Part shown: positions 42,853-51,507 of the stretch, in pieces
Layout of the letters: every line of letters starts with the position of its first letter
Numbering within the stretch: the stretch's first letter is position 1
NCBI GenBank assembly: GCA_039636775.1
Contig: CP143429.1
Location: 2,542,001 to 2,606,000, forward strand
Source: Micrococcaceae bacterium Sec5.8
GTDB taxonomy: Bacteria > Actinomycetota > Actinomycetes > Actinomycetales > Micrococcaceae
Direction: 5' to 3'
Length of the DNA stretch: 64,000 nt
Position numbers and translations under genes: made by a program
The notes under the pieces: model-generated
The model's input: the letters and a program-made list of their open reading frames with translations, nothing else
Databases searched by the model: none
What the model was told of the DNA's origin: nothing

Positions 42853-43530
42853 CTACTTCCCGGCGAGCGCCGCGACGACGGCGGGGAGCAGCGCCCGGAA
42901 CGCGTGTCCGCGGTGGCTGATCGCGTTCTTCTCCGCCGGGCTCAGCTCGGCGCAGCTGCGGTCCAGCCCGGTGGGCTGCAGCACGGGGTCGTAGCCGAAG
43001 CCGCCGGCCCCGCGCGGTTCGCGCAGCAGTGTTCCCTCCAGCTGCCCGTATTCCACCACTTCCCGGCCTTCCCCCGCCGCGTTTGCCGGCACGGCCAGTG
43101 CCGCGGCGCAGACGAAGGCGGCACCGCGGTGCTCATCGGGGACGTCGGCAAGCTGGTCGAGCAGCAGCTGCAGATTGGCGGCGTCGTCCCCGTGGCGGCC
43201 GGCCCATCGGGCCGAGAAGATTCCCGGAGCGCCGCCGAGGACGTCGACGGCGAGCCCGGAGTCGTCGGCAATGGCCACCAGCCCGGTGGCTTCCGCCACT
43301 GCCCGCGCTTTCAGCAGCGAGTTCTCGGCGAAGGTCACCCCGGTCTCGGCGACGTCGGGGGCGCCGACGGAGCCCGCGTCCACCACCTGGGTGTCGACGT
43401 CGAGGCCGGGCACCTGCCCGCGCAGGAGTTCCCGGAGTTCCCGGACCTTGCCCTGGTTGTGGGTGGCGAGCACCAGCACCGGCGCCGGGCTGTGCGGCGC
43501 TGCAGCTTGCGGGGCGGCGTCTGCGGTCAC
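42853..43530 (-). CDS. rdgB: Non-canonical purine NTP pyrophosphatase (RdgB/HAM1)
   Basis: 225 residues. Removes dITP/XTP from the nucleotide pool. Family motifs: [78 protein letters not shown] and [20 protein letters not shown] start overlapping the rph stop by 4 bp (GTGA). The rph-rdgB pairing is common in actinobacteria. Confidence 0.95.
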   Translation of the reverse strand: MTADAAPQAAAPHSPAPVLVLATHNQGKVRELRELLRGQVPGLDVDTQVVDAGSVGAPDVAETGVTFAENSLLKARAVAEATGLVAIADDSGLAVDVLGGAPGIFSARWAGRHGDDAANLQLLLDQLADVPDEHRGAAFVCAAALAVPANAAGEGREVVEYGQLEGTLLREPRGAGGFGYDPVLQPTGLDRSCAELSPAEKNAISHRGHAFRALLPAVVAALAGK

Positions 43531-44285
43531 GGAGCTTCGGCCAGGGTGTCGCGCTGGATGGCGGCGAGCTGCTCGGTCCCCAGCAGGGCCAGGTCCAGCA
43601 GTTTGTTGAGCTCAGCACGGTCAAAGGGGGCGCCTTCGGCGGTGCCCTGGACTTCAACGAACTTTCCGGAGCCCGTAACCACCACGTTCATATCGGTTTC
43701 CGCGCGGACGTCCTCGACGTACGGCAGGTCCAGCATCGGAATGCCGTCGATGATGCCGACCGAGACAGCGGCGATCGTGTCCGTGAGCGGCTGGGCGTTG
43801 CGGGCGATCATCTTGTTCTCGCGGGCGAAGCGGATGGCCTCGGCCAGCGCCACATAGGCGCCCGTGATCGCTGCGGTACGGGTGCCGCCGTCGGCCTGCA
43901 GGACATCGCAGTCCAGCACGATGGTGATTTCGCCGAGGGCCTTGGTGTCGATGATGGAGCGCAGGGACCGGCCGATCAGGCGGGAGATCTCGTGGGTGCG
44001 GCCACCCACCTTGCCCTTGACGGACTCACGGTCGGAGCGGGTGTTGGTGGCGCGCGGGAGCATGGCGTACTCGGCCGTGACCCAGCCGCGGCCTTCGCCC
44101 TTGAGCCAGCGCGGGACGCCCTCCGTGAGCGAGGCCGTGCACAGCACCCGGGTGTTGCCGAACTCGATCAGGGCCGATCCCTCGGCCTGCTTGGACCAGC
44201 CGCGGGTGATGCTGATCGGACGGAGCTGATCGGGGGTGCGGCCATCGGCGCGGATAACGGGGGCAGTAAGGGCTTCGGAAGTCAT
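43527..44285 (-). CDS. rph: Ribonuclease PH
   Basis: 252 residues. Phosphorolytic 3' exoribonuclease trimming tRNA precursors. Signatures: [70 protein letters not shown] and [29 protein letters not shown] lies 6 nt before the ATG, so it seems to have its own leaderless promoter, 59 bp after the metallo-beta-lactamase gene. Coupled to rdgB. Confidence 0.96.
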   Translation of the reverse strand: MTSEALTAPVIRADGRTPDQLRPISITRGWSKQAEGSALIEFGNTRVLCTASLTEGVPRWLKGEGRGWVTAEYAMLPRATNTRSDRESVKGKVGGRTHEISRLIGRSLRSIIDTKALGEITIVLDCDVLQADGGTRTAAITGAYVALAEAIRFARENKMIARNAQPLTDTIAAVSVGIIDGIPMLDLPYVEDVRAETDMNVVVTGSGKFVEVQGTAEGAPFDRAELNKLLDLALLGTEQLAAIQRDTLAEAP

Positions 44286-44344
44286 GCCCCTAGCTTATCG
44301 ACCCTGGCCGGGCCGGCCGGGCACACCGTGCGGGCCGGGTCGGC

Positions 44345-45142
44345 TCAGATGGTGTAGTGCACTCCCGCTACGGCCACGGCCACGTGCTGTCCGAAGACTC
44401 CCCTGGCTTCGGCCATGACGGTGGTCGGGGACGTCCAGACCGGGATGTGCGTGAGCAGCAGCCGGCGGGCACCCGCGGCCACGGCGGCTTCCCCTGCACG
44501 CTTGCCGGTCAGGTGCACGTCCTTGATGCCGTCGTCGCGTCCTTCCTCGAAGGCCGCCTCGCACAGGAACAGGTCCGCGTCCCGGGCCGCGTCCTCCAGC
44601 CCGCCGCAGGAATCGGTGTCCCCCGAGTAACTCAACACCCGGGTGACGGGGTTGCCGTCCTTGTCCGGTTCGGTGACCTCGACGCGGAGCGCGTAGGCCT
44701 CCTCCACCGGATGGTTGACCGCATACGGCGTGACCGTGAACGGTCCCATGGTCACCGGTTTGCGCTCGGACCAGTTGCTAAAGTCGAATTCCTCATGCAT
44801 GCCCGGCTCCAGCGCCAGGCCGTAGGCCGTAGCCATCCGGTCAGCGGTGGCGGCGGGCCCGCAGACCGGGATCCTGCCGCGACCCCAGCCGCCGGGTTTC
44901 CACCGCACTGCGACGTGGAGCCCGCACAGGTCCATGCAGTGGTCCGGATGCAGGTGGGTAAGGAAAATCCCGTCGATGTCCTCCAGGTCCGTGTAGCGCT
45001 GGATGGCGCCGAGCGCACCACTCCCGAGGTCCAGGACGATCTTCCAGTTCCGTTCGCCGTCGTAAGCGGTCAGCAGGTAGCACGACGCCGGCGAGCCGGG
45101 ACCCGGAAAGGATCCGGTGCAGCCCACGATGGTCAGCTTCAC
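44345..45142 (-). CDS. Metallo-beta-lactamase fold hydrolase (RNase Z-like/phosphodiesterase)
   Basis: 265 residues. MBL zinc motif [16 protein letters not shown], a second His in [10 protein letters not shown], Asp in [12 protein letters not shown], and C-terminal [34 protein letters not shown] at the start is typical of the cyclic-phosphodiesterase/RNase Z branch common next to murI in actinobacteria. Precise substrate unknown. ATG overlaps the murI stop by 4 bp. Confidence 0.88.
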   Translation of the reverse strand: MKLTIVGCTGSFPGPGSPASCYLLTAYDGERNWKIVLDLGSGALGAIQRYTDLEDIDGIFLTHLHPDHCMDLCGLHVAVRWKPGGWGRGRIPVCGPAATADRMATAYGLALEPGMHEEFDFSNWSERKPVTMGPFTVTPYAVNHPVEEAYALRVEVTEPDKDGNPVTRVLSYSGDTDSCGGLEDAARDADLFLCEAAFEEGRDDGIKDVHLTGKRAGEAAVAAGARRLLLTHIPVWTSPTTVMAEARGVFGQHVAVAVAGVHYTI

Positions 45143-46155
45143 AGCAGTGTTCCCCCGCCCGCGGATCCGCCCACGAAGTTGGAGATCCGCGGGCGGTGGG
45201 TGCCGGCCTGCGCGGCGGCCAGCATCTCCGGCGTGATCCTGGCCAGGCTCCCCGTGGGGTACTGCGCCGCGACGTGGTCCACGTGGCGGACGCTGAGCAC
45301 TTCGGGGCCCAGGAAGCGGCGGGCCAGGTGCTCGAACTGTGCGGCGTCACCTGTGGCGATGAAGTTGTGGGAGGGAGCGGACGTGTCGGTCCGTTCCAGT
45401 CCCCGGGAGGCCAGAGCACGGTACACGTCTTTGGCCGTTTCCTCGGCGCTGGAGACCAGCGTGACGTCCTCCCCCAACACGAAGGAGATGACGCCGGTCA
45501 GCAGCGGATAGTGGGTGCAGCCCAGCACCACGGTGTCCACGCCGGCCGCCGTAAGCGGCGCGAGGTAGTCCCTGGCGACGGCGAGCAATTCGGGACCGGT
45601 GGTGATGCCGGCCTCCACGTAGGAGACGAAGGCGGGGCAGGCCACCGAAGTGATGTGCAGGTCCGGGGCGGCGGCGAAAGTGTCCTCGTACGCGCGGGAA
45701 CCGATGGTGGCCGAGGTGCCGAGAACACCGACCCGGCCGGTGCGGGTCGAGGCGACGGCACGGCGGACAGCCGGCTGGATCACTTCGATGACGGGGATGC
45801 CATAACGGGCGGTGTAGCGCTCGCGGGCGTCCCGGAGCACAGCCGCGGATGCGGAATTGCATGCAATGGTCAGCAGCTTCACGCCGGAGTCCACCAGTTC
45901 ATCCATCACGCCCAGGGCATTGGCCCGGACCTCGGCGATGGGAAGCGGACCGTAAGGGCCATGGGCGGTGTCGCCGACGTAGAGGATGGATTCGTTGGGC
46001 AGCTGGTCGATGATGGCCCGGGCCACGGTGAGTCCGCCGACGCCGGAATCGAAGACACCGATGGGCCGCGATCCCATCAGGCTGCTGGCGGTATTGCTCG
46101 CTGGGGAGTCCGCAACAGCACGCGCTGCCGGATCAATGCTCGATGCTGAAGTCAT
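45139..46155 (-). CDS. murI: Glutamate racemase
   Basis: 338 residues. Makes D-glutamate for peptidoglycan. [34 protein letters not shown], and the two catalytic cysteines in [10 protein letters not shown] (Cys99) and [12 protein letters not shown] (Cys213). The 27 residues before MGSRPIG are an unstructured extension; TATCCT lies 9 nt before the first ATG, supporting the long form, though a start at residue 27 is possible. It heads the murI-MBL pair, with rph-rdgB following on the same strand. Confidence 0.94.
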   Translation of the reverse strand: MTSASSIDPAARAVADSPASNTASSLMGSRPIGVFDSGVGGLTVARAIIDQLPNESILYVGDTAHGPYGPLPIAEVRANALGVMDELVDSGVKLLTIACNSASAAVLRDARERYTARYGIPVIEVIQPAVRRAVASTRTGRVGVLGTSATIGSRAYEDTFAAAPDLHITSVACPAFVSYVEAGITTGPELLAVARDYLAPLTAAGVDTVVLGCTHYPLLTGVISFVLGEDVTLVSSAEETAKDVYRALASRGLERTDTSAPSHNFIATGDAAQFEHLARRFLGPEVLSVRHVDHVAAQYPTGSLARITPEMLAAAQAGTHRPRISNFVGGSAGGGTLL

Positions 46156-46376
46156 GATTATTCGAGGATAGGGCTAAGCAAAGGGCGCAGCCATCACATT
46201 GTGTCAAGCAACTCGTGTCTGATGGGTCACACCCGGGGGGCCCGCCCCGGGTACCAGGCGCCGGCGGCAGGCCGGGGCCGGCCGTTAACGATGCGCCGGC
46301 GTCATGTCGGTCCGGTGCGCGAAAAATTCAAAGCAATCTCCATGCTGTTGATAATGGACTCCTGCGACCGATACTC

Positions 46377-46405
46377 TTGACGCACATACCCCCCTGGGGT
46401 ATCTT
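46377..46405 (+). promoter_or_regulatory. Promoter containing a CsoR-type copper operator
   Basis: TTGACG (46377-46382) and TATCTT (46400-46405) are 17 bp apart. The spacer and -10 hold ATACCCC-CCT-GGGGTAT (46386-46402), a perfect 7-3-7 inverted repeat of the G/C-tract form bound by the copper sensor CsoR. Copper binding would release CsoR and turn on the rightward genes: the copZ remnant, DUF6153 and DUF305. csoR itself is not in the window. Confidence 0.75.
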
Positions 46406-46509
46406 TGAGGTGTTGTCAGTGAACCGGCATGTCCCGGCCGTTGCGTCCTTCGGCCCTACAGCTGTTCAACCACATCACCTATCGCCTCCCCTGATAAGAA
46501 GAATGGAAG

Positions 46510-46671
46510 ATGAGATGTGCGGAGCTGAATCACGTGACCAACGGGGTGACCGCAGCGTCGGTTGATCTCGTGCCGGGCGGCCGGTCCCGCCTGGTTGTCC
46601 ACGGTACAGCTTCGGCCTCGGCAGTCCACGACGCCGTCGCCTCTGCGGGATACACCCTGGCCGGCGGCTGA
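46510..46671 (+). pseudogene. 5'-truncated copZ-like heavy-metal-associated domain
   Basis: A 53-codon frame reads ...AELNHVTNGVTAASVDLVP... and ends DAVASAGYTLAGG, which matches the second half of a CopZ/HMA copper chaperone. The first half, with the metal-binding GMTCxxC loop, is missing; the upstream sequence has no coding match in any frame, and no ribosome site is correctly spaced. It lies 105 bp behind the CsoR-type promoter, the usual place for copZ. I interpret it as a remnant, although a very short expressed peptide cannot be excluded. Confidence 0.65.
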
Positions 46672-46822
46672 TCCGGCGCCGCCGCATACGGGCTTTCGGC
46701 CCATGGCCGGTGACGGTGCTAGCGGCTCCTCCGCCCTGCCCCGCGGGGCCACACAGGCCGCCAGCGGGTAGCCTTGAAAGCCAGACCGTTAGAAGCAGAC
46801 CGTGTGGAAAGGAGGAAATGGG

Positions 46823-47308
46823 ATGACCGCAACAAGCCAACGCCGCGTCGCGGCGTTCCTCCACCACGCGGGGCTCCTTGCCGCAGTCCTGGCCGTCATC
46901 GGCGGAATTCTCGGCATGCATGTCATGACCGGTAACCACTCCGTGCACGCACCGGCCGCCACGGCGGGCCCGGCAACAGAAACAGCCCAGCCGGGTCACT
47001 TCAACTCTGTCAGCGGCCATTCAGGGCACTCTACCCCGGACGGGCTCTCGATGGCCCCCGAAGCCGGCGTCCACGCTCCTTCCCTCGCGGCGGCGCAGTG
47101 CCCGGATCCAGCGGGCTGCCCGGAGATGCAGGCCATGGCCCCGGGGTGCATCCCGGCGGCGAATACCGCATCCCTGGCTGCCCCGCTGCCAGGGACCGCG
47201 GTCCTCACGGTCGACACTAAGACGGGCCCGTTCCTGGCACGTGCCGCCGGGTGGTCCTATCTTCCCGGGAGCCCTTCGCCCGGTCAGCTCTGCATCAGCA
47301 GGACGTAA
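46823..47308 (+). CDS. DUF6153-type secreted protein in the copper block
   Basis: 161 residues: a basic N-terminus, one hydrophobic segment (AGLLAAVLAVIGGILGMHVMTG), then a His/Met-containing extracytoplasmic region (GNHSVHAPA, HFNSVSGHSGHST, CPEMQAMAPGC) with three to four cysteines. It resembles the DUF6153 proteins found near DUF305 genes. Perfect AAAGGAGG ribosome site. Position downstream of the CsoR-type box and before DUF305 suggests a role in copper handling at the cell surface (inference). Confidence 0.75.
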   Translation: MTATSQRRVAAFLHHAGLLAAVLAVIGGILGMHVMTGNHSVHAPAATAGPATETAQPGHFNSVSGHSGHSTPDGLSMAPEAGVHAPSLAAAQCPDPAGCPEMQAMAPGCIPAANTASLAAPLPGTAVLTVDTKTGPFLARAAGWSYLPGSPSPGQLCISRT

Positions 47309-47441
47309 GAAATGGCCGCCGGATTCATGCCCGGCCGCTTCACGCCTTTCCCCTGAGCGGCCCATCCTCCGCCGTACCGGGACCCCAACCTCTTCGCCGG
47401 CGCCCCTGCGCCCACTGATACCTTGAAGGACCTGATTTTCC

Positions 47442-48080
47442 ATGAAGAATACCTTTCTTACCGTTTCCGCCACCGCCCTCGCTTCCGTGCTCGCCCTCAC
47501 CGGCTGCGCCTCCGGAACCGGCACCTCCGGCAGCACCACCCCGGCCACCAGCTCCGCCAGCAGCATGCCCGGCATGAACCAGGGCCCGGGAATGATGTCC
47601 AGCGGTGCCCCGACCGCCTCAGCTGAACACAATGCCGCCGACACCATGTTCGTCCAGGGCATGATCCCGCACCACACCCAGGCCGTGGAAATGAGCGACA
47701 TGATGCTCGCCAAGAAAGACATTCCGGCCCCCATCACGGCCCTCGCGACAAAAATCAAGGCCGCCCAGGGACCGGAGATCACCACCATGACCGGCTGGCT
47801 CAAGGACTGGAACGAAGCGCCCACGATGTCCCCCGGCCATGGCATGGGCGAAGGGATGATGGACGATGATGACCTGAAGAAGCTTGAAACCGCCCAAGGC
47901 ACCGAAGCCTCCAAACTCTTCCTGACCCAGATGATCGCCCACCACCAGGGCGCGATCATGATGGCCCAAACCGAAACCACGCAAGGCAAAAACCCCGACG
48001 CGCTCCGGCTCAGCAAAGACATCGCGACCTCCCAGGAAGCGGAAATCCAGGAAATGCAGCAACTGCTGGACACCCTCTAA
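47442..48080 (+). CDS. DUF305 lipoprotein, probable copper-binding
   Basis: 212 residues: lipoprotein signal with LTGC (Cys22), Ser/Thr linker with Met-rich patches (SSMPGMNQGPGMM), and a DUF305 four-helix domain carrying the paired motifs MFVQGMIPHHTQAVEMSDMML and LFLTQMIAHHQGAIMMAQTE. Paired His and Met residues make it a good extracytoplasmic copper ligand. AAGGA precedes the ATG by 13 nt. It lies 133 bp after DUF6153 and likely shares its transcript. Confidence 0.9.
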   Translation: MKNTFLTVSATALASVLALTGCASGTGTSGSTTPATSSASSMPGMNQGPGMMSSGAPTASAEHNAADTMFVQGMIPHHTQAVEMSDMMLAKKDIPAPITALATKIKAAQGPEITTMTGWLKDWNEAPTMSPGHGMGEGMMDDDDLKKLETAQGTEASKLFLTQMIAHHQGAIMMAQTETTQGKNPDALRLSKDIATSQEAEIQEMQQLLDTL

Positions 48081-48095
48081 CCAGCCCCGCCTGCA

Positions 48096-48124
48096 GGCGC
48101 CGGCCCCCTCAAGGGGCCGGCGCC
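48096..48124. terminator. GC-rich hairpin between DUF305 and the BNR lipoprotein
   Basis: Perfect 12-bp arms GGCGCCGGCCCC and GGGGCCGGCGCC with a 5-nt loop, 16 bp after the DUF305 stop. No T-run follows, so it may reduce rather than stop transcription into the next gene. Confidence 0.55.
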
Positions 48125-48157
48125 ACCGTCCTGCCCCCTCCCCACTTTGGAGTCACC

Positions 48158-49024
48158 CTGGCCTTCTCCTTCATCCTCCGCCGCCCCGCCGCGACCATAA
48201 CGGGTGCCGCTGCTGCCCTCGTTCTGGCCCTCTCGGCCTGTAGCCCCGTACCCACCGCACCTCCACCAACCGGCAACGACCTGCCCGACGCCCACATTCA
48301 CGGGTTGAGCGTCAATGGCGAAACCGGCCAGGTGCTTCTGGCCACGCACAAGGGTCTCTACGACATGTCCGCCAACCCGGCCGTCCGAATCGGTCCCGAG
48401 AACGACCTCATGGGATTCGCGTCCGCCAAAGACCCCGGCGTGTTCTTCGCCTCCGGCCACCCGGGCCCCGGATCATCCCTCCCGAACCCGGTCGGTTTGA
48501 TCAAAAGCAGCGACGGCGGCCGGACCTGGGAACAACTTTCCCGGCAGCACGAATCGGACTTCCACGCCCTCACCACCACCAAATCCGGGATCGTCGCCTT
48601 TGACGGAGTGCTGCAGACCAGCCCGGACGGAAAAATCTGGCAGACCGCTACGGCCGGGTTCCAGCCCGCCGCCCTCGCCGGGAACCCCTACACCGACACT
48701 GTCCTGGCCACCACGGCCGACGGCGTGCAACGCTCGACCGACGCCGGCCGCACCTGGGTACTGGCCACATCCTCTCCCATAATCCAATTCGCTGCTTTCG
48801 CCGACGCACAAGAGGCTTTCGGGGTCGAACCCGGCGGCGCCGTCCACTACTCCCCCGACGGCGGCGCCACCTGGACCCGCCGGGGCCAGGTCAGCGCGGA
48901 CGTACAGGCAATCGCAGCAACGAAAGGCCCCGACGGCAAAACGGCCCTCTGGGCCGCGAGTTCCACTGCGCTTTGGGTCTCCATTGACGGCGGCGCCACC
49001 TTCCATCCAGCCAATGCCTCCTGA
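48158..49024 (+). CDS. BNR/Asp-box repeat lipoprotein (F510_1955-like), apparent CTG start
   Basis: 288 residues if started at CTG 48158. The first 28 residues form a lipoprotein signal (LAFSFILRRPAATITGAAAA, then LVLALSAC, Cys28). The body is a beta-propeller with Asp-box repeats SSDGGRTWE, STDAGRTWV, SPDGGATWT and SIDGGATF, and starts with DAHIHGLSVNGETGQVLLATHKGLY, typical of the F510_1955 glycosylhydrolase-like family. No ATG, GTG or TTG lies in frame upstream of the signal; GGAG sits 5 nt before the CTG. A TTG at 48305 would lose signal and lipobox. Last gene of the copper block. Confidence 0.75.
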   Translation: MAFSFILRRPAATITGAAAALVLALSACSPVPTAPPPTGNDLPDAHIHGLSVNGETGQVLLATHKGLYDMSANPAVRIGPENDLMGFASAKDPGVFFASGHPGPGSSLPNPVGLIKSSDGGRTWEQLSRQHESDFHALTTTKSGIVAFDGVLQTSPDGKIWQTATAGFQPAALAGNPYTDTVLATTADGVQRSTDAGRTWVLATSSPIIQFAAFADAQEAFGVEPGGAVHYSPDGGATWTRRGQVSADVQAIAATKGPDGKTALWAASSTALWVSIDGGATFHPANAS

Positions 49025-49119
49025 GCGGGCCACCACCGCCACCCCTGCCACCTGACCCGCCCGTCGCCGACTAGGAAGCCCGCCGGGCCCTTCCGTGCGA
49101 CAGTGGCCGGCGGTCCGCG

Positions 49120-49357
49120 GACTTCATTGCGCCTTCCACCGCCAACGGATGCGCTATGGCGTGCGCGTACTGCTACGTGCCCCCACCAAGTACGTGAACC
49201 GGGCGATGCTCGGCTGGGACCATGGCGGGCGGACCAGGATCCGCTTTTCCCTCATGCCTGCGGATTTGGCGAAGTCCATTGACGTCCGGACCTCGCCCGT
49301 CGCTGAACGCATGGCTGCCATTACCGACTTCGTCGACGCCGGGTACGAGGTGCATGT
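49120..49357 (+). pseudogene. Fragmented SPL-family (spore photoproduct lyase-like) radical SAM gene
   Basis: Two pieces in different frames. Piece one (frame of 49123) reads DFIAPSTANGCAMACAYCYVP, containing the radical SAM CxxxCxxC cluster motif, then stops at 49195. Piece two (frame of 49197) reads NRAMLGWDHGGRTRIRFSLMPADLAKSIDVRTSPVAERMAAITDFVDAGYEVHV and then loses similarity. The linking part (100 or more residues in intact members), the N-terminus and the C-terminus are gone, so at least one internal deletion and both ends are lost. Confidence 0.75.
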
Positions 49358-49431
49358 GACCCAAGGCGTGCAGCGGAACCACTACAGGCGTCGGCTTGGC
49401 CAGCTTGTTGGCACGCAGTAGCGTTCTTCGG

Positions 49432-50181
49432 GTGAATGAGGAAGCTGAAGAACTTGCCGGCGGAAACGCCTCAGGGACTGTCCTTCGTGTGGGCGGCACG
49501 GTCCGCAAACCGTGGCTGGAAAACTCTGCCTCTGTCCAGGAGTACCTGCGAGTCCTCCAAGTAGCTGGGCTCGACGTTCCCAAACCCCTGGGCAAAGATC
49601 ACGCTGGGCGACATGTCACCGAGTACGTCGAGGGTGTCTCCGCGCTTGACCAGCTGCCCCTGGGACAGCATGACCTCCTCCGGGTCGGCCGCCTGATTCG
49701 TCAGATTCACGATGCCAGCGAAGGATTTGAACTCCCGGATACGACCGGATGGAACGTTTTGCTTCCTGCCGAGAATCCGAACCTGATGTGCCACAACGAC
49801 CTCGCTCCGTGGAACTTCATTATGGGAGAACGGTGGGTGTTTATCGATTGGGACGCTGCGGGCCCGAGTACGCGCCTCTGGGATCTCGCATATGCAGCGC
49901 AGTCCTTTGGAATGCTCTTTGAAGGCCAACCGGTTCCAGAGGCAGCTGCCCGGCTCCGCGCTGTTGTCGACGGTTATGGTCCTGACGGGATCCTACGGGA
50001 CGCCTTGCCCGAGGCCCTGGGAAAGAGGACGGCGGCCATGCACGGGCTGCTGAAGTCCGCGCATGAAACCGGAGTCCAGCCTTGGGCCGACATGTACGTC
50101 AACGGACACGGCGCGCACTGGCACAGTGCGGCTGACTATGTCGTACGCAATCAGGACGCCTGGAAACAGGCCCTGACCTAG
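49432..50181 (+). CDS. Aminoglycoside phosphotransferase/choline kinase-fold protein
   Basis: 249 residues with the APH kinase core: TVLRVGGTVRKPW (nucleotide loop), HVTEYVEGVSA, the Brenner motif LMCHNDLAPWNFIMG and the metal-binding VFIDWDAAGPSTRLWDLAY. The substrate is unknown; small APH-like proteins are often not resistance enzymes. The GTG start is uncertain: no ribosome site is visible and a TTG 36 bases earlier is also in frame. It follows the broken radical SAM gene and precedes a gene-free stretch, so it may be a recent arrival or a survivor in a decaying patch. Confidence 0.75.
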   Translation: MNEEAEELAGGNASGTVLRVGGTVRKPWLENSASVQEYLRVLQVAGLDVPKPLGKDHAGRHVTEYVEGVSALDQLPLGQHDLLRVGRLIRQIHDASEGFELPDTTGWNVLLPAENPNLMCHNDLAPWNFIMGERWVFIDWDAAGPSTRLWDLAYAAQSFGMLFEGQPVPEAAARLRAVVDGYGPDGILRDALPEALGKRTAAMHGLLKSAHETGVQPWADMYVNGHGAHWHSAADYVVRNQDAWKQALT

Positions 50182-50478
50182 ATTGCGGCTGGCCTGCAGG
50201 GACCCGATACACGATCCCTCCACGGGACGCGCCGCAGCCGCTGTCCAGGTTTTCTTCCCCACGTCCACCGCAGTGGCCTCTAGCGGGGTGTAACGGACCC
50301 GTCCCGGGCGTGGTGTTCCCGGACGCGAGGCGGCCATCACCTGCTGCGGTTGCCCGCACCGGGACTCCGCCACCCGCGCAGGCGCCTGCACGTAGCCAGA
50401 ACCCAGCCCGGCCTAGGGAGGCGGACTCGACCCGTGGGCGGATAGATATGCCTACTCGGCAGATTGGAAGCTCAGCCC
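50182..50478. other. Gene-free stretch between the phosphotransferase and DUF2017
   Basis: No frame here has a domain, plausible start signal and ribosome site together. The longest minus-strand frame (ending inside the phosphotransferase) reads ...VRYTPLEATAVDVGKKTWTAAAARPVEGS..., which I do not recognise and which may be a gene remnant. No inverted repeats or target duplications of an insertion sequence were seen. Confidence 0.5.
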
Positions 50479-51039
50479 CTACGCCTCCAGGGACTGCAGC
50501 ATTGCCTGGACCAGGGATTCCTGCAGCCAGGTGGTGAAGTTATAGACCAGGGCCAGGTAACTGTCGACATCCTCGGCCTGGGACCAGTCCTGCATGAGGT
50601 GCACGTGCCCGGCGTCCTCGTCGTCCCGGATGTCGAGGCGTTCGGCCAGCACCAGCCGGACATCGTTAAGCGCCATCGACCAGTGCCGCGCATCGGCGGC
50701 GGTCAGGACAAGCTCGTCCTTGTCCAGCCCCAGGGAAGCGGCTTTCAGCGCGCCGATCTTGCTCTCGCGCAGGGACCGCTCGGTGTAGCGGCGGAACTCC
50801 AGCGACGCGGCGTCGTCGGTCTTCGAAACGTTCGGCAGCAGCCGCCGCAGGGCCCGGTCCGACGGTTCACGGGCCTCCGCATCGAGTCCCACGAGTGCAG
50901 CCAAAGGGTCCTGATTGGCGCGTTCCTCCGGTTCCAGCATGGACACGACGTCGTCGAAGAGACTGCGCAACAGTTCCCGCTCGGGCGGCTCCAGATAACC
51001 GGTGATGCCTTTGATGCCGAATTTAAATGCCTTAGCCAC
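50479..51039 (-). CDS. DUF2017 family protein
   Basis: 186 residues starting AKAFKFGIKGITGYLEPPERELLRSLFDDVVSMLE, with PSDRALRRLLPNVSKTDDAASLEFRRYTERSLRESKIGAL and a C-terminal DVDSYLALVYNFTTWLQESLVQAML. DUF2017 follows clpS in actinobacteria; its function is not established. GTG start after AAAGGAA, overlapping the clpS end by 8 bp, so the pair is coupled. Confidence 0.92.
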   Translation of the reverse strand: MAKAFKFGIKGITGYLEPPERELLRSLFDDVVSMLEPEERANQDPLAALVGLDAEAREPSDRALRRLLPNVSKTDDAASLEFRRYTERSLRESKIGALKAASLGLDKDELVLTAADARHWSMALNDVRLVLAERLDIRDDEDAGHVHLMQDWSQAEDVDSYLALVYNFTTWLQESLVQAMLQSLEA

Positions 51040-51412
51040 GTTTTCCTTTACCCTTGCCTGATCCTCCACCTGATCCGGCGCCGCCGGGGCCGCCGGTGGC
51101 TTTTTCCACGGTGGCCCAGAGACCATACCCGTGCATGGCGACCGCGTGCTGCTCCACCTGTTCCTTGCTGCCGTGGGCCACAATGGAGCGGCCCTTCTTA
51201 TGGACTTCGAGCATGAGCTTGTTGGCCTTCGCCTCGGAATAGCCGAAGTAGCTGCGGAACACGTAGCTCACATAGCTCATCAGGTTCACCGGATCGTTCC
51301 AGATCACGAGGTTCCAAGGAATGTCCGGGGCGGTCAGGGCATCGGTCGATGTCACTGTTCCGGTCTGGGTGCTCTCCTGGGTGTCAGGGCCGAGCGCAAC
51401 GCTGAGGGTCAT
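51032..51412 (-). CDS. clpS: ATP-dependent Clp protease adaptor ClpS
   Basis: 126 residues with the ClpS core PWNLVIWNDPVNLMSYVSYVFRSYFGYSEAKANKLMLEVHKKGRSIVAHGSKEQVEQHAVAMHGYGLWATVEKA. It delivers N-degron substrates to ClpAP/ClpCP. Flexible N-terminus of about 30 residues and Gly/Lys-rich C-terminal tail. TAGAAT lies 6 nt before the ATG, so it is probably transcribed leaderless and heads the pair with DUF2017. Confidence 0.95.
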   Translation of the reverse strand: MTLSVALGPDTQESTQTGTVTSTDALTAPDIPWNLVIWNDPVNLMSYVSYVFRSYFGYSEAKANKLMLEVHKKGRSIVAHGSKEQVEQHAVAMHGYGLWATVEKATGGPGGAGSGGGSGKGKGKRG

Positions 51413-51507
51413 CTGTCCATTCTATGGGGATGATGGGCCCACGCCGGCGGGGGCCCCGCAGCGAAGCGAAGCGAGACGCGGGAGCCGGTGGGGACTAGAG
51501 TGAATTT

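Noticed and set aside
49432..50181. Aminoglycoside resistance gene
   Set aside because: The APH fold motifs are present, but nothing shows an antibiotic substrate; many such proteins phosphorylate other small molecules.
50182..50478. Insertion sequence remnant
   Set aside because: No terminal inverted repeats, target duplication or recognisable transposase motif could be found.
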